NCBI RefSeq assembly: GCF_902806685.2
Contig: NC_048563.1
Location: forward strand, 1,488,001-1,552,000
Direction: 5' to 3'
Source of the DNA: Maniola hyperantus
Taxonomy: Eukaryota > Arthropoda > Insecta > Lepidoptera > Nymphalidae
DNA: 64,000 nt
This document shows positions 36,062-48,200 of the stretch, piece after piece (position 1 is the first letter of the stretch; each line of letters starts with the position of its first letter). The notes beneath the pieces are model-generated. The model saw nothing but the letters and a program-made list of their open reading frames with translations. It had not been told where the DNA came from and ran no database searches. A program made the translations under genes and the position numbers.

Positions 36062-38504
36062 TTCTAAGATTTATTAAATTAGAATTTTCAGGCTTCCAGT
36101 TTAATTTCATAGTACAATTAATCTATGAGTACAACAAAGATTAGTTTTTATTTTAGCCACAGATCACTATAATCTGTAAACTATTTTTGGAAACCAAAGA
36201 GAATATAACATAGAGATAGTAGAAAACCTCAGAGACTCCACAGATCACTATATACTAGGAGACTCAGAGTACATGAGCAAAGCAAAACCCAGAAAACGGC
36301 TGCTGTCAAATATAAAGTGACGACGGGTAACATTAGAAATGTGTTAAACATTGTTATTTGTAAATCTAATCTCTACGACTACGATTAATGCACAAAATAA
36401 TGGCTAATTAGGTTTAATTATAATAGTATTTTTTTGGCAACCTTCGGGAGCGGAACCCCGATAACGTATCACATCATACCCTCTATATTAATTTACAAGA
36501 GGACATACGATCAAATTTTTGCCGCGACTTTACTGAATTATTATTGAAATCCTTCTATTTATAATTAAGTTTTTAATACTTTATGGCGTAGTCCCTCTAC
36601 TAAATACTGTAGTACATCAGCTTCCCTTTGAAACCACAAGTTATGGTGCAGAGAAATTATTATCATCAAACTTCACCTGCCAAGATTTACGGGCACCATC
36701 GCTAAGTAAATTTATTACTTCTAATCGCTTAAATTCCGTTTAGCATAATTTGTATTGAAAATTGGACTTTATACTAATGCAACAGAATTTAATTTTGCAG
36801 GGAAATAAACCTCAAAAAAAATGAGTCAGTGAAACAGCAATGTCAAACCAACCAATTTCATATGAGTTTGGTGGCTAGGTACCTTTCTTTCAGTGTCGAG
36901 CAGTGACTTGACAAATCATAAATCATCCCGCTGGTCAGTATGCACCTTTAGAATGTATCTTTAGCAAATAAAAGACGGGTTTTATCAATAAAAGGCGGAA
37001 TACAATAGAAACTTATCATAATTTCATATCAGGAATTCAGTTCATATGGCATTAAGTGAATTGCCATAGTAATTTACTTGATGCCATGTGAACTGCTTAC
37101 CTACATTTGTTTATTAGTTTAGAGTTTATTTATTTATATTATTTATATTATTATTATTTTTTAATAAAGTAACTTTTTTTTAGTAGTAAAATTACCTGAC
37201 ACATTCGCATGCGGTGATTACTTTTAATTAGCTCGTCATATTGTCTTAAAACTTTTGTATTGTTAAATTTGTATTTGATGTATATGATTAGCTGTTAGTG
37301 ATCCAAATAAATGAAAAAAAAAAAAAAAAAAAAAAATTATTGGTAAGTAGGTACATAATACAACAAATTCATTCATCACACTAATATTATAAAGCCGAAA
37401 GTTTGTGTTTATGTTAGTTACTCTATCACGCAAAAACTATTGGACGGATTTGGGTGAAATTTTGAAATATAGACCTGACTTAACACATAGGCTACTTTAT
37501 ATGTGTTTTAAAATGAAACAATTCCCACTGTTTGGTTTTCTTAATGAAAACCAATATACACATAAACCTATAATGACGAAGTCGCGGATATCATCTAGTT
37601 ATACTACTTAAACTACTATACTTTTACTTAAATACCTAGTATACTTAAACTTGTAAACTGATTTACTCTATTTTTATTTTTTTGTGATTTTACTGATATG
37701 ACACATTCAAAAAGTGTACTATGCATGTAGGACTTACTTTGAATAAAATATTTGAATTGAATTGAATTTTAATTTGAGTTGCATATTTTGAATTGAACAA
37801 CGAAGTAATCCTTCAACGGTTCCATTTTTCCTTTTTAGGTACGGAACACCAAAAACTAAAGATTTAATTAGTTACTAAGGTACTCATTAATTTAGTAGGT
37901 GAACAATATTGTCGAGACTTGAGTAAGCTAGGTTAACATTGTGGCTAATTCCATTGTACACAACCTCTAAACTAAACTAAAATGGCTCGTCTAAGTCTAT
38001 TGCTATCCCTTTCATAATGTTGCTTGCGAAAAAGGATGGCACTAAATTTAGACCTGTTAATTTAGTTTAGTTTAGAGATTGTGTACAAGAGAATCGGCCC
38101 CAATAACATTAGTTAGTTAGTAGCCTTGGTTTCCTTCAGTCCACTCTACAAGCTGCCGCTTACGTAACTCGCTACGACTCATATGCGATATTTATTTGTT
38201 CACACAAACTCACACTGTGGCTTTTCTCTTGTAAGTCTTTTGAGTGTTCATGTACAGTCAAAGGCCAAAACTCGTTTAGCACCTTGATCAGATTCACTTG
38301 CACTGCACGGCACGGTTGTGCGCACATCTGAGTGTTTGTGTGGCGTGTTTATAGAAAAGGGTCATAAGTGCGAATGGTTTTTGATGCAATAGATTTTCGG
38401 TATTGCTACTTGAATTCTAAAGCCCACTGTACAGGAAGCCTCAGAGTGAACTAGCAGTTTAGCGACAGGTGTCGTCGCATAACTAACAAGCGACAGCTTG
38501 GTAC
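36062..38504. other. Intergenic DNA between genes F and G
   Basis: No gene is supported. This spacer is nearly base for base the same as the A-B spacer (1352-3796), including the poly(A) retroposon (37025-37336), the CTAGT-ended element (37378-37602), one family-1 MITE (37940-38101) and the AATAAA at 38191-38196. Confidence 0.75.
37025..37336 (+). mobile_element. Poly(A)-tailed retroposon, second copy
   Basis: It has the same position and sequence as 2315-2629, with a slightly shorter A run. Because it occupies the same site in only two of the spacers, it was copied by duplication of the unit and not inserted twice. Confidence 0.75.
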
Positions 38505-41500
38505 TTAGCCCGTGTGAGTCTTCATGTGCCTCACTAAATTAATATTTTGTGTACATTGATAATTGCACAACTTACAAACAAAAGGTTTTTCGCCAGTGTG
38601 AGTTCTCATGTGCTTCACTAAACTACCACTTTCTGAACATTTGTATTTACATAACTTACAAACAAATGGTTTTTCGCCTGAGTGAGTCTTCATGTGCTTC
38701 ACTAAACTACCACTTTCTGAACATTTGTATTTACATAACTTACAAACAAATGGTTTTTCGCCTGAGTGAGTCCTCATGTGCTTCACTAAACTACCGCTCA
38801 CTGTACATTTATAATTGCAAAACTTACAAACAAAAGGTTTTTCGCCTGAGTGAGTCCTCATGTGAATCACTAAATGACTATTAACTGTACATTTATAATT
38901 GCACAACTTACAAACAAAAGGTTTTTCGCCAGTGTGAGTCCTCATGTGACTCACTAAACTACCGTTCATTGTACATTTATAATTGCATAACTTACAAACA
39001 AAAGGTTTTTCGCCAGTGTGAGTCCTCATGTGCGTCAGTAAATTACTGTTTACTGTAAATTTATAATTGCACAACTTACAAACAAAAGGTTTTTCGCCAG
39101 TGTGAGTCCTCATGTGCTTCACTAAACTACCACTTTCTGAACATTTGTATTTACATAACTTACATGCGAAAGGTTTTTCGCCTGAGTGAGTCCTCATATG
39201 CTTCACTAAACTACTGTTTACTGTACATTTATATTTACATAACTTACAAGCGAAAGGTTTTTCGCCAGTGTGAGTTCTCATGTGCTTCAATAAACTACCA
39301 CTTTCTGAACATTTGTATTTACATAACTTACAAACAAAAGGTTTTTCGCCTGAGTGAGTCCTCATGTGCTTCACTAAACTACTGTTTACTGTACATTTAT
39401 ATTTACATAACTTACAAGCGAAAGGTTTTTCGCCAGTGTGAGTCCTCCTGGGGCTCGATGACGTACTACTTTGACCAAATTTGCGCTCTCTCAACTTACA
39501 TGAGAAAGTGTTTGCGTAAGTGTGCGCCCTAATGTGGGTAACTAAGGAACTTTTCCGTTGAAATATCTTTTGGCAAACGTCACAGATATACTGTATCTGG
39601 TCAGTATAGTTTCCTAACTGTGTATCGGATATATCCTGGGAATTGTGTTTGTTTTGCCTCGTTATTCGAGAATTGATATTATCACTTATTTTTGCCAACG
39701 ATTCCTTCAGTTTTAGTACTGAGTCCTGGGATTTCCTTGAATATTCAAAAATGTTTGTATTATTTTCGAAAGACAATATGTCCAACTCGTCGTCTGCATC
39801 AGTTGGATGCTCTTCGTTTCCGTGATCGGTCGCGAGTACCGAAGGAGCGACTGAAACACAACAACAGTCCCAACTTAACTCACACTTCGATACTAATCTA
39901 CGAATAACAATATCTAAGGAAATTAAATCAAACTCAAAAATGGTACTACCACAACGGGGTAGAAAAAAAGGTACATCGACCTTAAGAAAGAGATAGCGGT
40001 TTTGTAGAGCATTGTCCTGTCGTTGAGACCGACAAAACGTTACATATGTATGAGTGACAGAGACAACGCTCTACAAAGCCGAAACCTCATTCTTTACGTC
40101 GATGCATATTATTTTTCGCTGTGTACTGTACACCTTGAAGACGTTTTTTTAAAAATAGATAAATGCTGGAGCCAGCTGGGTTCACTTTGATCCAGCATAA
40201 ATCCAGCTGGATTACATATGGCGCTGGATTGCAATCCCAATATAGGAGCATAAACATGTGTAAAGTTAGTCTTACCCAAAGCTTGATCGCAGACTTCCGA
40301 CGACTCCGGCTTGCAAATAATGTGCCTGAAAGGATATAATGTAATGTTATATTTATATCACACGTGCGTAAAGCAGCAAATTAAAGAATATGAAATAAAA
40401 GTTAACTAAATAACATGAAGTGAGTTACGACAGACACTACGACAATATACACAGTAGGTTTACATAATTTTAACCTCTATTTTATTTGCTCTTTCTTTTG
40501 ACTCGACTCCTAGAAGAGCTACACAAAAAGAGTTGTGTAATACTACCTGATAAATACATTGTAATTACTACCTGGTTTAATACTGTATTCTAAATAATAA
40601 TATGTAATTGTAATTTGTGAATTTCAAAAAAGTTATAATAAATAATTAATTATTTACTCAAATTTAACGCACAATTTAAATTCCAGATAGGTCTGACTGA
40701 AAAGAATCCTGATCCATATTATAAATGTGAAAGTGTTTGTTTGTTGGTTTGTCGTGACTTTTTGCATGGCTATTAAAGACCTGGAGAGTTACTTAAGCTT
40801 CTTTCGATTTCGGAAAATCAAAGAGTTAGAAACCTAAATCCACGCGGACCAAGTTTCGGGCATCAGCTAGTAGTTGTTAACAAATAAGTCGGCCTTTACA
40901 CCACAATCTCTTTGGTGAACACTTCTACCATAGGAGATATTATCATGTTCACGAAACATGGATAAAGTGTCTTAACGATAAGATACTTGTAGTAGTATGG
41001 AAGATAAAGTCAGTTAACTACAAATAATACACTTTGCATGAGCTTGTCACATATGGTACGTACGCGGCGGGAGCCTGTGTTTCGGTCGCTTGTTCGGCCG
41101 CGGCTGGCTCGTCTTCATCATCTTCACGGTCTTCAACTTCCCGTTTCACTGCAACAGCTTCATCAGTTGCGGCAGTCGCGTCTAGTTCTGCCCGTCCGTC
41201 CGCGTCGGAGTGTGCTATGTACACATCACAGTAGTCAGGCTCTGATACTGATGAGACAATGTCGGACTGCAGTTGGTATTTCACACGGCTTATCAGTTTG
41301 ACATGTCGTATTGTTATCTGAAACAAGTTCATGCCTTTAGACAAATTTAAGTAGTATATATAAGTAACATTCGCAACGAGCGTGTCCATTGCGGCGTCAG
41401 TATAAGCATGTGACGCGGACTAACTAGAGGAATGCTCACATTGTAAGGTGTTACACTACACTCAAACGACACAGGTGGCACACTTATGCCTGTCCCAGAC

Positions 41501-42758
41501 CCTTGTGATAAACAGCAAACAGCAAGCGTGTGGACGGGTGTTTGTGTATGCTTGCCAATGCTTTGGTTCTGATTGGCAGGCAAGCCATTTGTGGTGTTTG
41601 CCGATGCTTTACATTCTGTTACATATAACAACAAAGTGCATCAAACATTCCTCACCACTTCATGTCTGTCAAGCAGCTCCATCATCAGGGAGCGCACTCT
41701 CAAGCTCTTGTCTCTGAATGTGCTAAAGTTCACCAGTCTCTGGGCACATTGCACACAAAGCGTCGGTTTGAGCTTTCCTTGACCACACAACTGCAACAAA
41801 CACAACTAATTCATATACAGTTCCAAAATAAGAGCGGCCGTGCACTGGTCTACTGCTCGAGCAGTTGACACCGCTCTTCACTGACTTATAAATGATATAC
41901 AACTTACAGGATGTCCCACTAAATGTTCATATGCTTCTTCCAACTTGTATTTACTCATCAGAACCAGCTTGCTGCGAGTGTCCAGGCATATCATGCAGAC
42001 CTGTGCAAAGTGTTATAAGTATAATCATTCCAACCTTCCATTGTGAACTTGAAGTGCGAACCGTATGTACTAAGGTTAGTTTTAATAGGTACCAATATCA
42101 CTATGCCTTGAAGCTTGAAATGAAAGCTACGAGCATTATGTAGGACTTACCAGCACTGGTGAAGGGACAGCACCAGCTCGAATCCGCCTTGAGCCACTTT
42201 CTATTTCATACATATCATCATTTAGAAAATGCTGCGAGCAGACCACAGCACGCTCAGGCAGGGGAGTGTGTTGTTTGCCGAGGGCTCTGAGCCAAGCAGC
42301 ATGGAGATGCACTTCTCTGGGGAACCTGGAAATTGCACCCTGGACTTTTTAACAAAAGGTAAATAGCTCTGCCCGGAGTACAGCTCTAGAGTTGGATACA
42401 GACTCGCTCGGTTTGTGGACGTGCAGTTGGGAGCTGTGCTCCGATCAGCCTGGGTTGGCGGGAGGCAGGGCAATAAGGTGGCTCGGGTCAGTGACCTCCC
42501 TACCGACAAAGCACGGCCGCAAGCGTCTAGGTTATAGTATCATTATCATCATCAACCGATAGACGTCCACTGCTCGACAGAGTCTGTAGGGACTTCTACA
42601 CGCCACGGTCTTGCGCCGCGACTCGTCTGATGTCGTCCACCGAACTATTATAGGTTATAGTATACAAAGTTTAAATGAAACACTCACTCGTGAAATGTAA
42701 TCTCTGATTCGGAGACGACCTCCGCAGTCGTTTTGCAGAACGGCACACAGCACCGCAT
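38505..42758 (-). CDS. Gene G: THAP-ZAD-C2H2 zinc-finger protein, 707 aa
   Basis: Exons: 42758-42688, 42325-42151, 42000-41908, 41790-41656, 41317-41064, 40325-40276, 39850-38505 (708 codons with the stop). Eleven fingers follow the degenerate one. The exon 7 sequence is nearly that of gene B. The difference is near the C-terminus: B has TVNGSLVS then SKSGSLVK, whereas G has TVSGSLVK, SESGSLVK and SESGSLVK, a net gain of one 84-bp finger. Exon 5, however, is of the D/F/H type (SSVSEP, RAEL, AEQ), so G is a mosaic. In ZAD exon 4 the sequence reads RVRS where A and B have RACS. The last finger is intact (TQNINLVR). Confidence 0.87.
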
Positions 42759-44479
42759 TTCTAAGATTTATTAAATTAGAATTTTCAGGCTTCCAGTTTA
42801 ATTTCATAGTACAATTAATCTATGAGTACAACAAAGATTAGTTTTTATTTTAGCCACAGATCACTATAATCTGTAAACTATTTTTGGAAACCAAAGAGAA
42901 TATAACATAGAGATAGTAGAAAACCTCAGAGACTCCACAGATTACTATATACTAGGAGACTCAGAGTACATGAGCAAAGCAAAACCCAGAAAACGGCTGC
43001 TGTCAAATATAAAGTGACGACGGGTAACATTAGAAATGTGTTAAACATTGTTATTTGTAAATCTAATCTCTACGACTACGATTAATGCACAAAATAATGG
43101 CTAATTAGGTTTAATTATAATAGTATTTTTTTGGCAACCTTCGGGAGCGGAACCCCGATAACGTATCACATCATACCCTCTATATTAATTTACAAGAGGA
43201 CATACGATCAAATTTTTGCCGCGACTTTACTGAATTATTATTGAAATCCTTCTATTTATAATTAAGTTTTTAATGCTTTATGGCGTAGTCCCTCTACTAA
43301 ATACTGTAGTACATCAGCTTCCCTTTGAAACCACAAGTTATGGTGCAGAGAAATTATTATCATCAAACTTCACCTGCCAAGATTTACGGGCACCATCGCT
43401 AAGTAAATTTATTACTTCTAATCGCTTAAATTCCGTTTAGCATAATTTGTATTGAAAATTGGACTTTATACTAATGCAACAGAATTTAATTTTGCAGGGA
43501 AATAAACCTCAAGTGCATTGTCATATTGTTCGATATGGCACCAGGATCAGTATGGCACTACTCCTTTAACACTATAGTTTGAATCATTGACTTTTGGTTT
43601 GAACCTGCCTACATCCATACACCTTCCAGGTTAGCCCGCTATCATCTTAGACTGCATCCTTACTTACCATCAGGTGAGATTGCAGTCAAGGGCCAACTTG
43701 TATCTGAACAAAAAAAATGAGTCAGTGAAACAGCAATGTCAAACCAACCAATTTCATATGAGTTTGGTGGCTAGGTACCTTTCTTTCAGTGTCGAGCAGT
43801 GACTTGACAAATCATCCCGCTGGTCAGTATGCACCTTTAGAATGTATCTTTAGCAAATAAAAGACGGGTTTTATCAATAAAAGGCGGAATACAATAGAAA
43901 CTTATCATAATTTATTGGTAAGTAGGTACATAATACAACAAATTCATTCATCACACTAATATTATAAAGCCGAAAGTTTGTGTTTATGTTAGTTACTCTA
44001 TCACGCAAAAACTATTGGACGGATTTGGGTGAAATTTTGAAATATAGACCTGACTTAACACATAGGCTACTTTATATGTGTTTTAAAATGAAACAATTCC
44101 CACTGTTTGGTTTTCTTAATGAAAACCAATATACATATAAACCTATAATGACGAAGTCGCGGATATCATCTAGTTATACTACTTAAACTACTATACTTTT
44201 ACTTAAATACCTAGTATACTTAAACTTGTAAACTGATTTACTCTATTTTTATTTTTTTGTGATTGTACTGATATGACACATTCAAAAAGTGTACTATGCA
44301 TGTAGGACTTACTTTGAATAAAATATTTGAATTGAATTGAATTTTAATTTGAGTTGCATATTTTGAATTGAACAACGAAGTAATCCTTCAACGGTTCCAT
44401 TTTTCCTTTTTAGGTACGGAACACCAAAAACTAAAGATTTAATTAGTTACTAAGGTACTCATTAATTTAGTAGGTGAAC

Positions 44480-44646
44480 AATGTGGCTAATTCGGTTGTA
44501 CACAATCTCTAAACTAAACTAAAATGGCACGTCTAAATCTATTGCTATCCCTTTCATAATGTTGCTTGCGGAAAAGGATAGCACTGGATTTAGACCTGTT
44601 AATTTAGTTTAGTTTAGATATTGTGTACAAGAGAATCGGCCCCAAT
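44480..44646. mobile_element. Family-1 MITE with AAT target duplication
   Basis: The element (44483-44643, GTGGCTAATTC ... GAATCGGCCCC) is flanked by AAT at 44480-44482 and 44644-44646. The matching site in unit G near 37901-37915 is empty and reads GTGAACAATATTGTCGAG with a single AAT. This filled and empty pair fixes both the ends and the 3-bp target duplication. Confidence 0.85.
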
Positions 44647-44679
44647 ATTGTCGAGACTTGAGTAAGCTAGGTTAACATT

Positions 44680-44840
44680 GTGGCTAATTCCATTGTACAC
44701 AACCTCTAAACTAAACTAAAATGGCTCGTCTAAGTCTATTGCTATCCCTTTCATAATGTTGCTTGCGAAAAAGGATGGCACTAAATTTAGACCTGTTAAT
44801 TTAGTTTAGTTTAGAGATTGTGTACAAGAGAATCGGCCCC
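44680..44840. mobile_element. Family-1 MITE, older copy in spacer G-H
   Basis: It sits at the same position as the copies at 3231-3395 and 37940-38101, with the inner arms ACAACCTCTAAACTAAACT and AGTTTAGTTTAGAGATTGTG. Its insertion came before duplication of these units. Confidence 0.75.
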
Positions 44841-45243
44841 AATAACATTAGTTAGTTAGTAGCCTTGGTTTCCTTCAGTCCACTCTACAAGCTGCCGCTT
44901 ACGTAACTCGCTACGACTCATATGCGATATTTATTTGTTCACACAAACTCACACTGTGGCTTTTCTCTTGTAAGTCTTTTGAGTGATCATGTACAGTCAA
45001 AGGCCAAAACTCGTTTAGCACCTTGATCAGATTCACTTGCACTGCACGGCACGGTTGTGCGCACATCTGAGTGTTTGTGTGGCGTGTTTATAGAAAAGGG
45101 TCATAAGTGCGAATGGTTTTTGATGCAATAGATTTTCGGTATTGCTACTTGAATTCTAAAGCCCACTGTACAGGAAGCCTCAGAGTGAACTAGCAGTTTA
45201 GCGACAGGTGTCGTCGCATAACTAACAAGCGACAGCTTGGTAC

Positions 45244-48200
45244 TTAGCCCGTGTGAGTCTTCATGTGCCTCACTAAATTAATATTTTGTGTACATTGATA
45301 ATTGCACAACTTACAAACAAAAGGTTTTTCGCCAGTGTGAGTTCTCATGTGCTTCACTAAACTACCACTTTTTGAACATTTGTATTTACATAACTTACAA
45401 ACAAATGGTTTTTCGCCAGTGTGAGTCCTCATGTGACTCACTAAACTACCGTTCACTGTACATTTATAATTGCATAACTTACAAACAAAAGGTTTTTCGC
45501 CAGTGTGAGTCCTCATGTGCGTCAGTAAATTACTGTTTACTGTAAATTTATAATTGCACAACTTACAAACAAAAGGTTTTTCGCCAGTGTGAGTCCTCAT
45601 GTGCTTCACTAAACTACCACTTTCTGAACATTTGTATTTACATAACTTACATGCGAAAGGCTTTTCGCCAGTGTGAGTTCTCATGTGGTTTACTAAACTA
45701 CCACTTCTTGAACATTTGTATTTACATAACTTACAAACAAATGGTTTTTCGCCTGAGTGAGTCCTCATGTGCTTCACTAAACTACTGTTTACTGTACATT
45801 TATATTTACATAACTTACAAGCGAAAGGTTTTTCGCCAGTGTGAGTTCTCATGTGCTTCACTAAACTACCACTTTCTGAACATTTGTATTTACATAACTT
45901 ACAAACAAATGGTTTTTCGCCAGTGTGAGTCCTCATGTGCTTCACTAAACTACCGCTCACTGTACATTTATAATTGCATAACTTACAAACAAAAGGTTTT
46001 TCGCCAGTGTGAGTCCTCATGTGCGTCAGTAAATTACTGTTTACTGTAAATTTATAATTGCACAACTTACAAACAAAAGGTTTTTCGCCAGTGTGAGTCC
46101 TCATGTGCTTCACTAAACTACCACTTTCTGAACATTTGTATTTACATAACTTACATGCGAAAGGCTTTTCGCCAGTGTGAGTTCTCATGTGGTTTACTAA
46201 ACTACCACTTCTTGAACATTTGTATTTACATAACTTACAAACAAATGGTTTTTCGCCTGAGTGAGTCCTCATGTGCTTCACTAAACTACCGCTCACTGTA
46301 CATTTATAATTGCATAACTTACAAAAAAAAGGTTTTTCGCCTGAGTGAGTCCTCATATGCTTCACTAAACTACTGTTTACTGTACATTTATATTTACATA
46401 ACTTACAAGCGAAAGGTTTTTCGCCAGTGTGAGTTCTCATGTGCTTCACTAAACTACCACTTTCTGAACATTTGTATTTACATAACTTACAAACAAATGG
46501 TTTTTCGCCTGAGTGAGTCCTCATGTGCTTCACTAAACTACTGTTTACTGTACATTTATATTTACATAACTTACAAGCGAAAGGTTTTTCGCCAGTGTGA
46601 GTTCTCATGTGCGTCACTAAATGACTATTTCGTAAACATGTGTATTTGCATAACTTACAAGCGAAAGGCTTATCGCCAGTGCGAGTCCTCCTGGGGCTCG
46701 ATGACGTACTACTTTGACCAAATTTGCGCTCTCTCAACTTACATGAGAAAGTGTTTGCGTAAGTGTGCGCCCTAATGTGGGTAACTAAGGAACTTTTCCG
46801 TTGAAATATCTTTTGGCAAACGTCACAGATATACTGTATCTGGTCAGTATAGTTTCCTAACTGTGTACCGGATATATCCTGGGAATTGTGTTTGTTTTGC
46901 CTCGTTATTCGAGAATTGATATTATCACTTATTTTTGCCAACGATTCCTTCAGTTTTAGTACTGAGTCCTGGGATTTCCTTGAATATTCAAAAATGTTTG
47001 TATTATTTTCGAAAGACAATATGTCCAACTCGTCGTCTGCATCAGTTGGATGCTCTTCGTTTCCGTGATCGGTCGCGAGTACCGAAGGAGCGACTGAAAC
47101 ACAACAACAGTCCCAACTTAACTCACACTTCGATACTAATCTACGAATAACAATATCTAAGGAAATTAAATCAAACTCAAAAATGGTACTACCACAACGG
47201 GGTAGAAAAAAAGGTACATCGACCTTAAGAAAGAGATAGCGGTTTTGTAGAGCATTGTCCTGTCGTTGAGACCGACAAAACGTTACATATGTATTAGTGA
47301 CAGAGACAACGCTCTACAAAGCCGAAACCTCATTCTTTACGTCGATGCATATTATTTTTCGCTGTGTACTGTACACCTTGAAGACGTTTTTTTAAAAATA
47401 GATAAATGCTGGAGCCAGCTGGGTTCACTTTGATCCAGCATAAATCCAGCTGGATTACAAATGGCGCTGGATTGCAATCCCAATATAGGAGCATAAACAT
47501 GTGTAAAGTTAGTCTTACCCAAAGCTTGATCGTAGACTTCCGACGACTCCGGCTTGCAAATAATGTGCCTGAAAGGATATAATGTAATGTTATATTTATA
47601 TCACACGTGCGTAAAGCAGCAAATTAAAGAATATGAAATAAAAGTTAACTAAATAACATGAAGTTAGTTACGACAGACACTACGACAATACCGGGTGGGT
47701 TTACATAATTTTAACCTCTATTTTATTTGCTCTTTCTTTTGACTCAACTCCTAGTCTTCTAGGAAAAAAAAAATTGTGTAATACTACCTGACAAATACAT
47801 TGTAATTACTACCTGGTTTAATACTGTATTCTAAATAATAATATGTAATTGTAATTTGTGAATTTCAAAAAAGTTATAATAAATAATTAATTATTTACTC
47901 AAATTTAACGCACAATTTAAATTCCAGATAGGTCTGACTGAAAAGAATCCTGATCCATATTATAAATGTGAAAGTGTTTGTTTGTTGGTTTGTCGTGACT
48001 TTTTGCATGGCTATTAAAGACCTGGAGAGTTACTTAAGCTTCTTTCGATTTCGGAAAATCAAAGAGTTAGAAACCTAAATCCACGCGGACCAAGTTTCGG
48101 GCATCAGCTAGTAGTTGTTAACAAATAAGTCGGCCTTTACACCACAATCTCTTTGGTGAACACTTCTACCATAGGAGATATTATCATGTTCACGAAACAT

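Larger units (their letters stand above)
42759..45243. other. Intergenic DNA between genes G and H
   Basis: No gene is supported. It contains the 5' flank of G, a dispersed-repeat piece (about 43510-43720), a CTAGT-ended element (about 43954-44178), two family-1 MITEs (44483-44643 and 44680-44840) and the 3' flank of H with AATAAA at 44930-44935. Confidence 0.7.
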
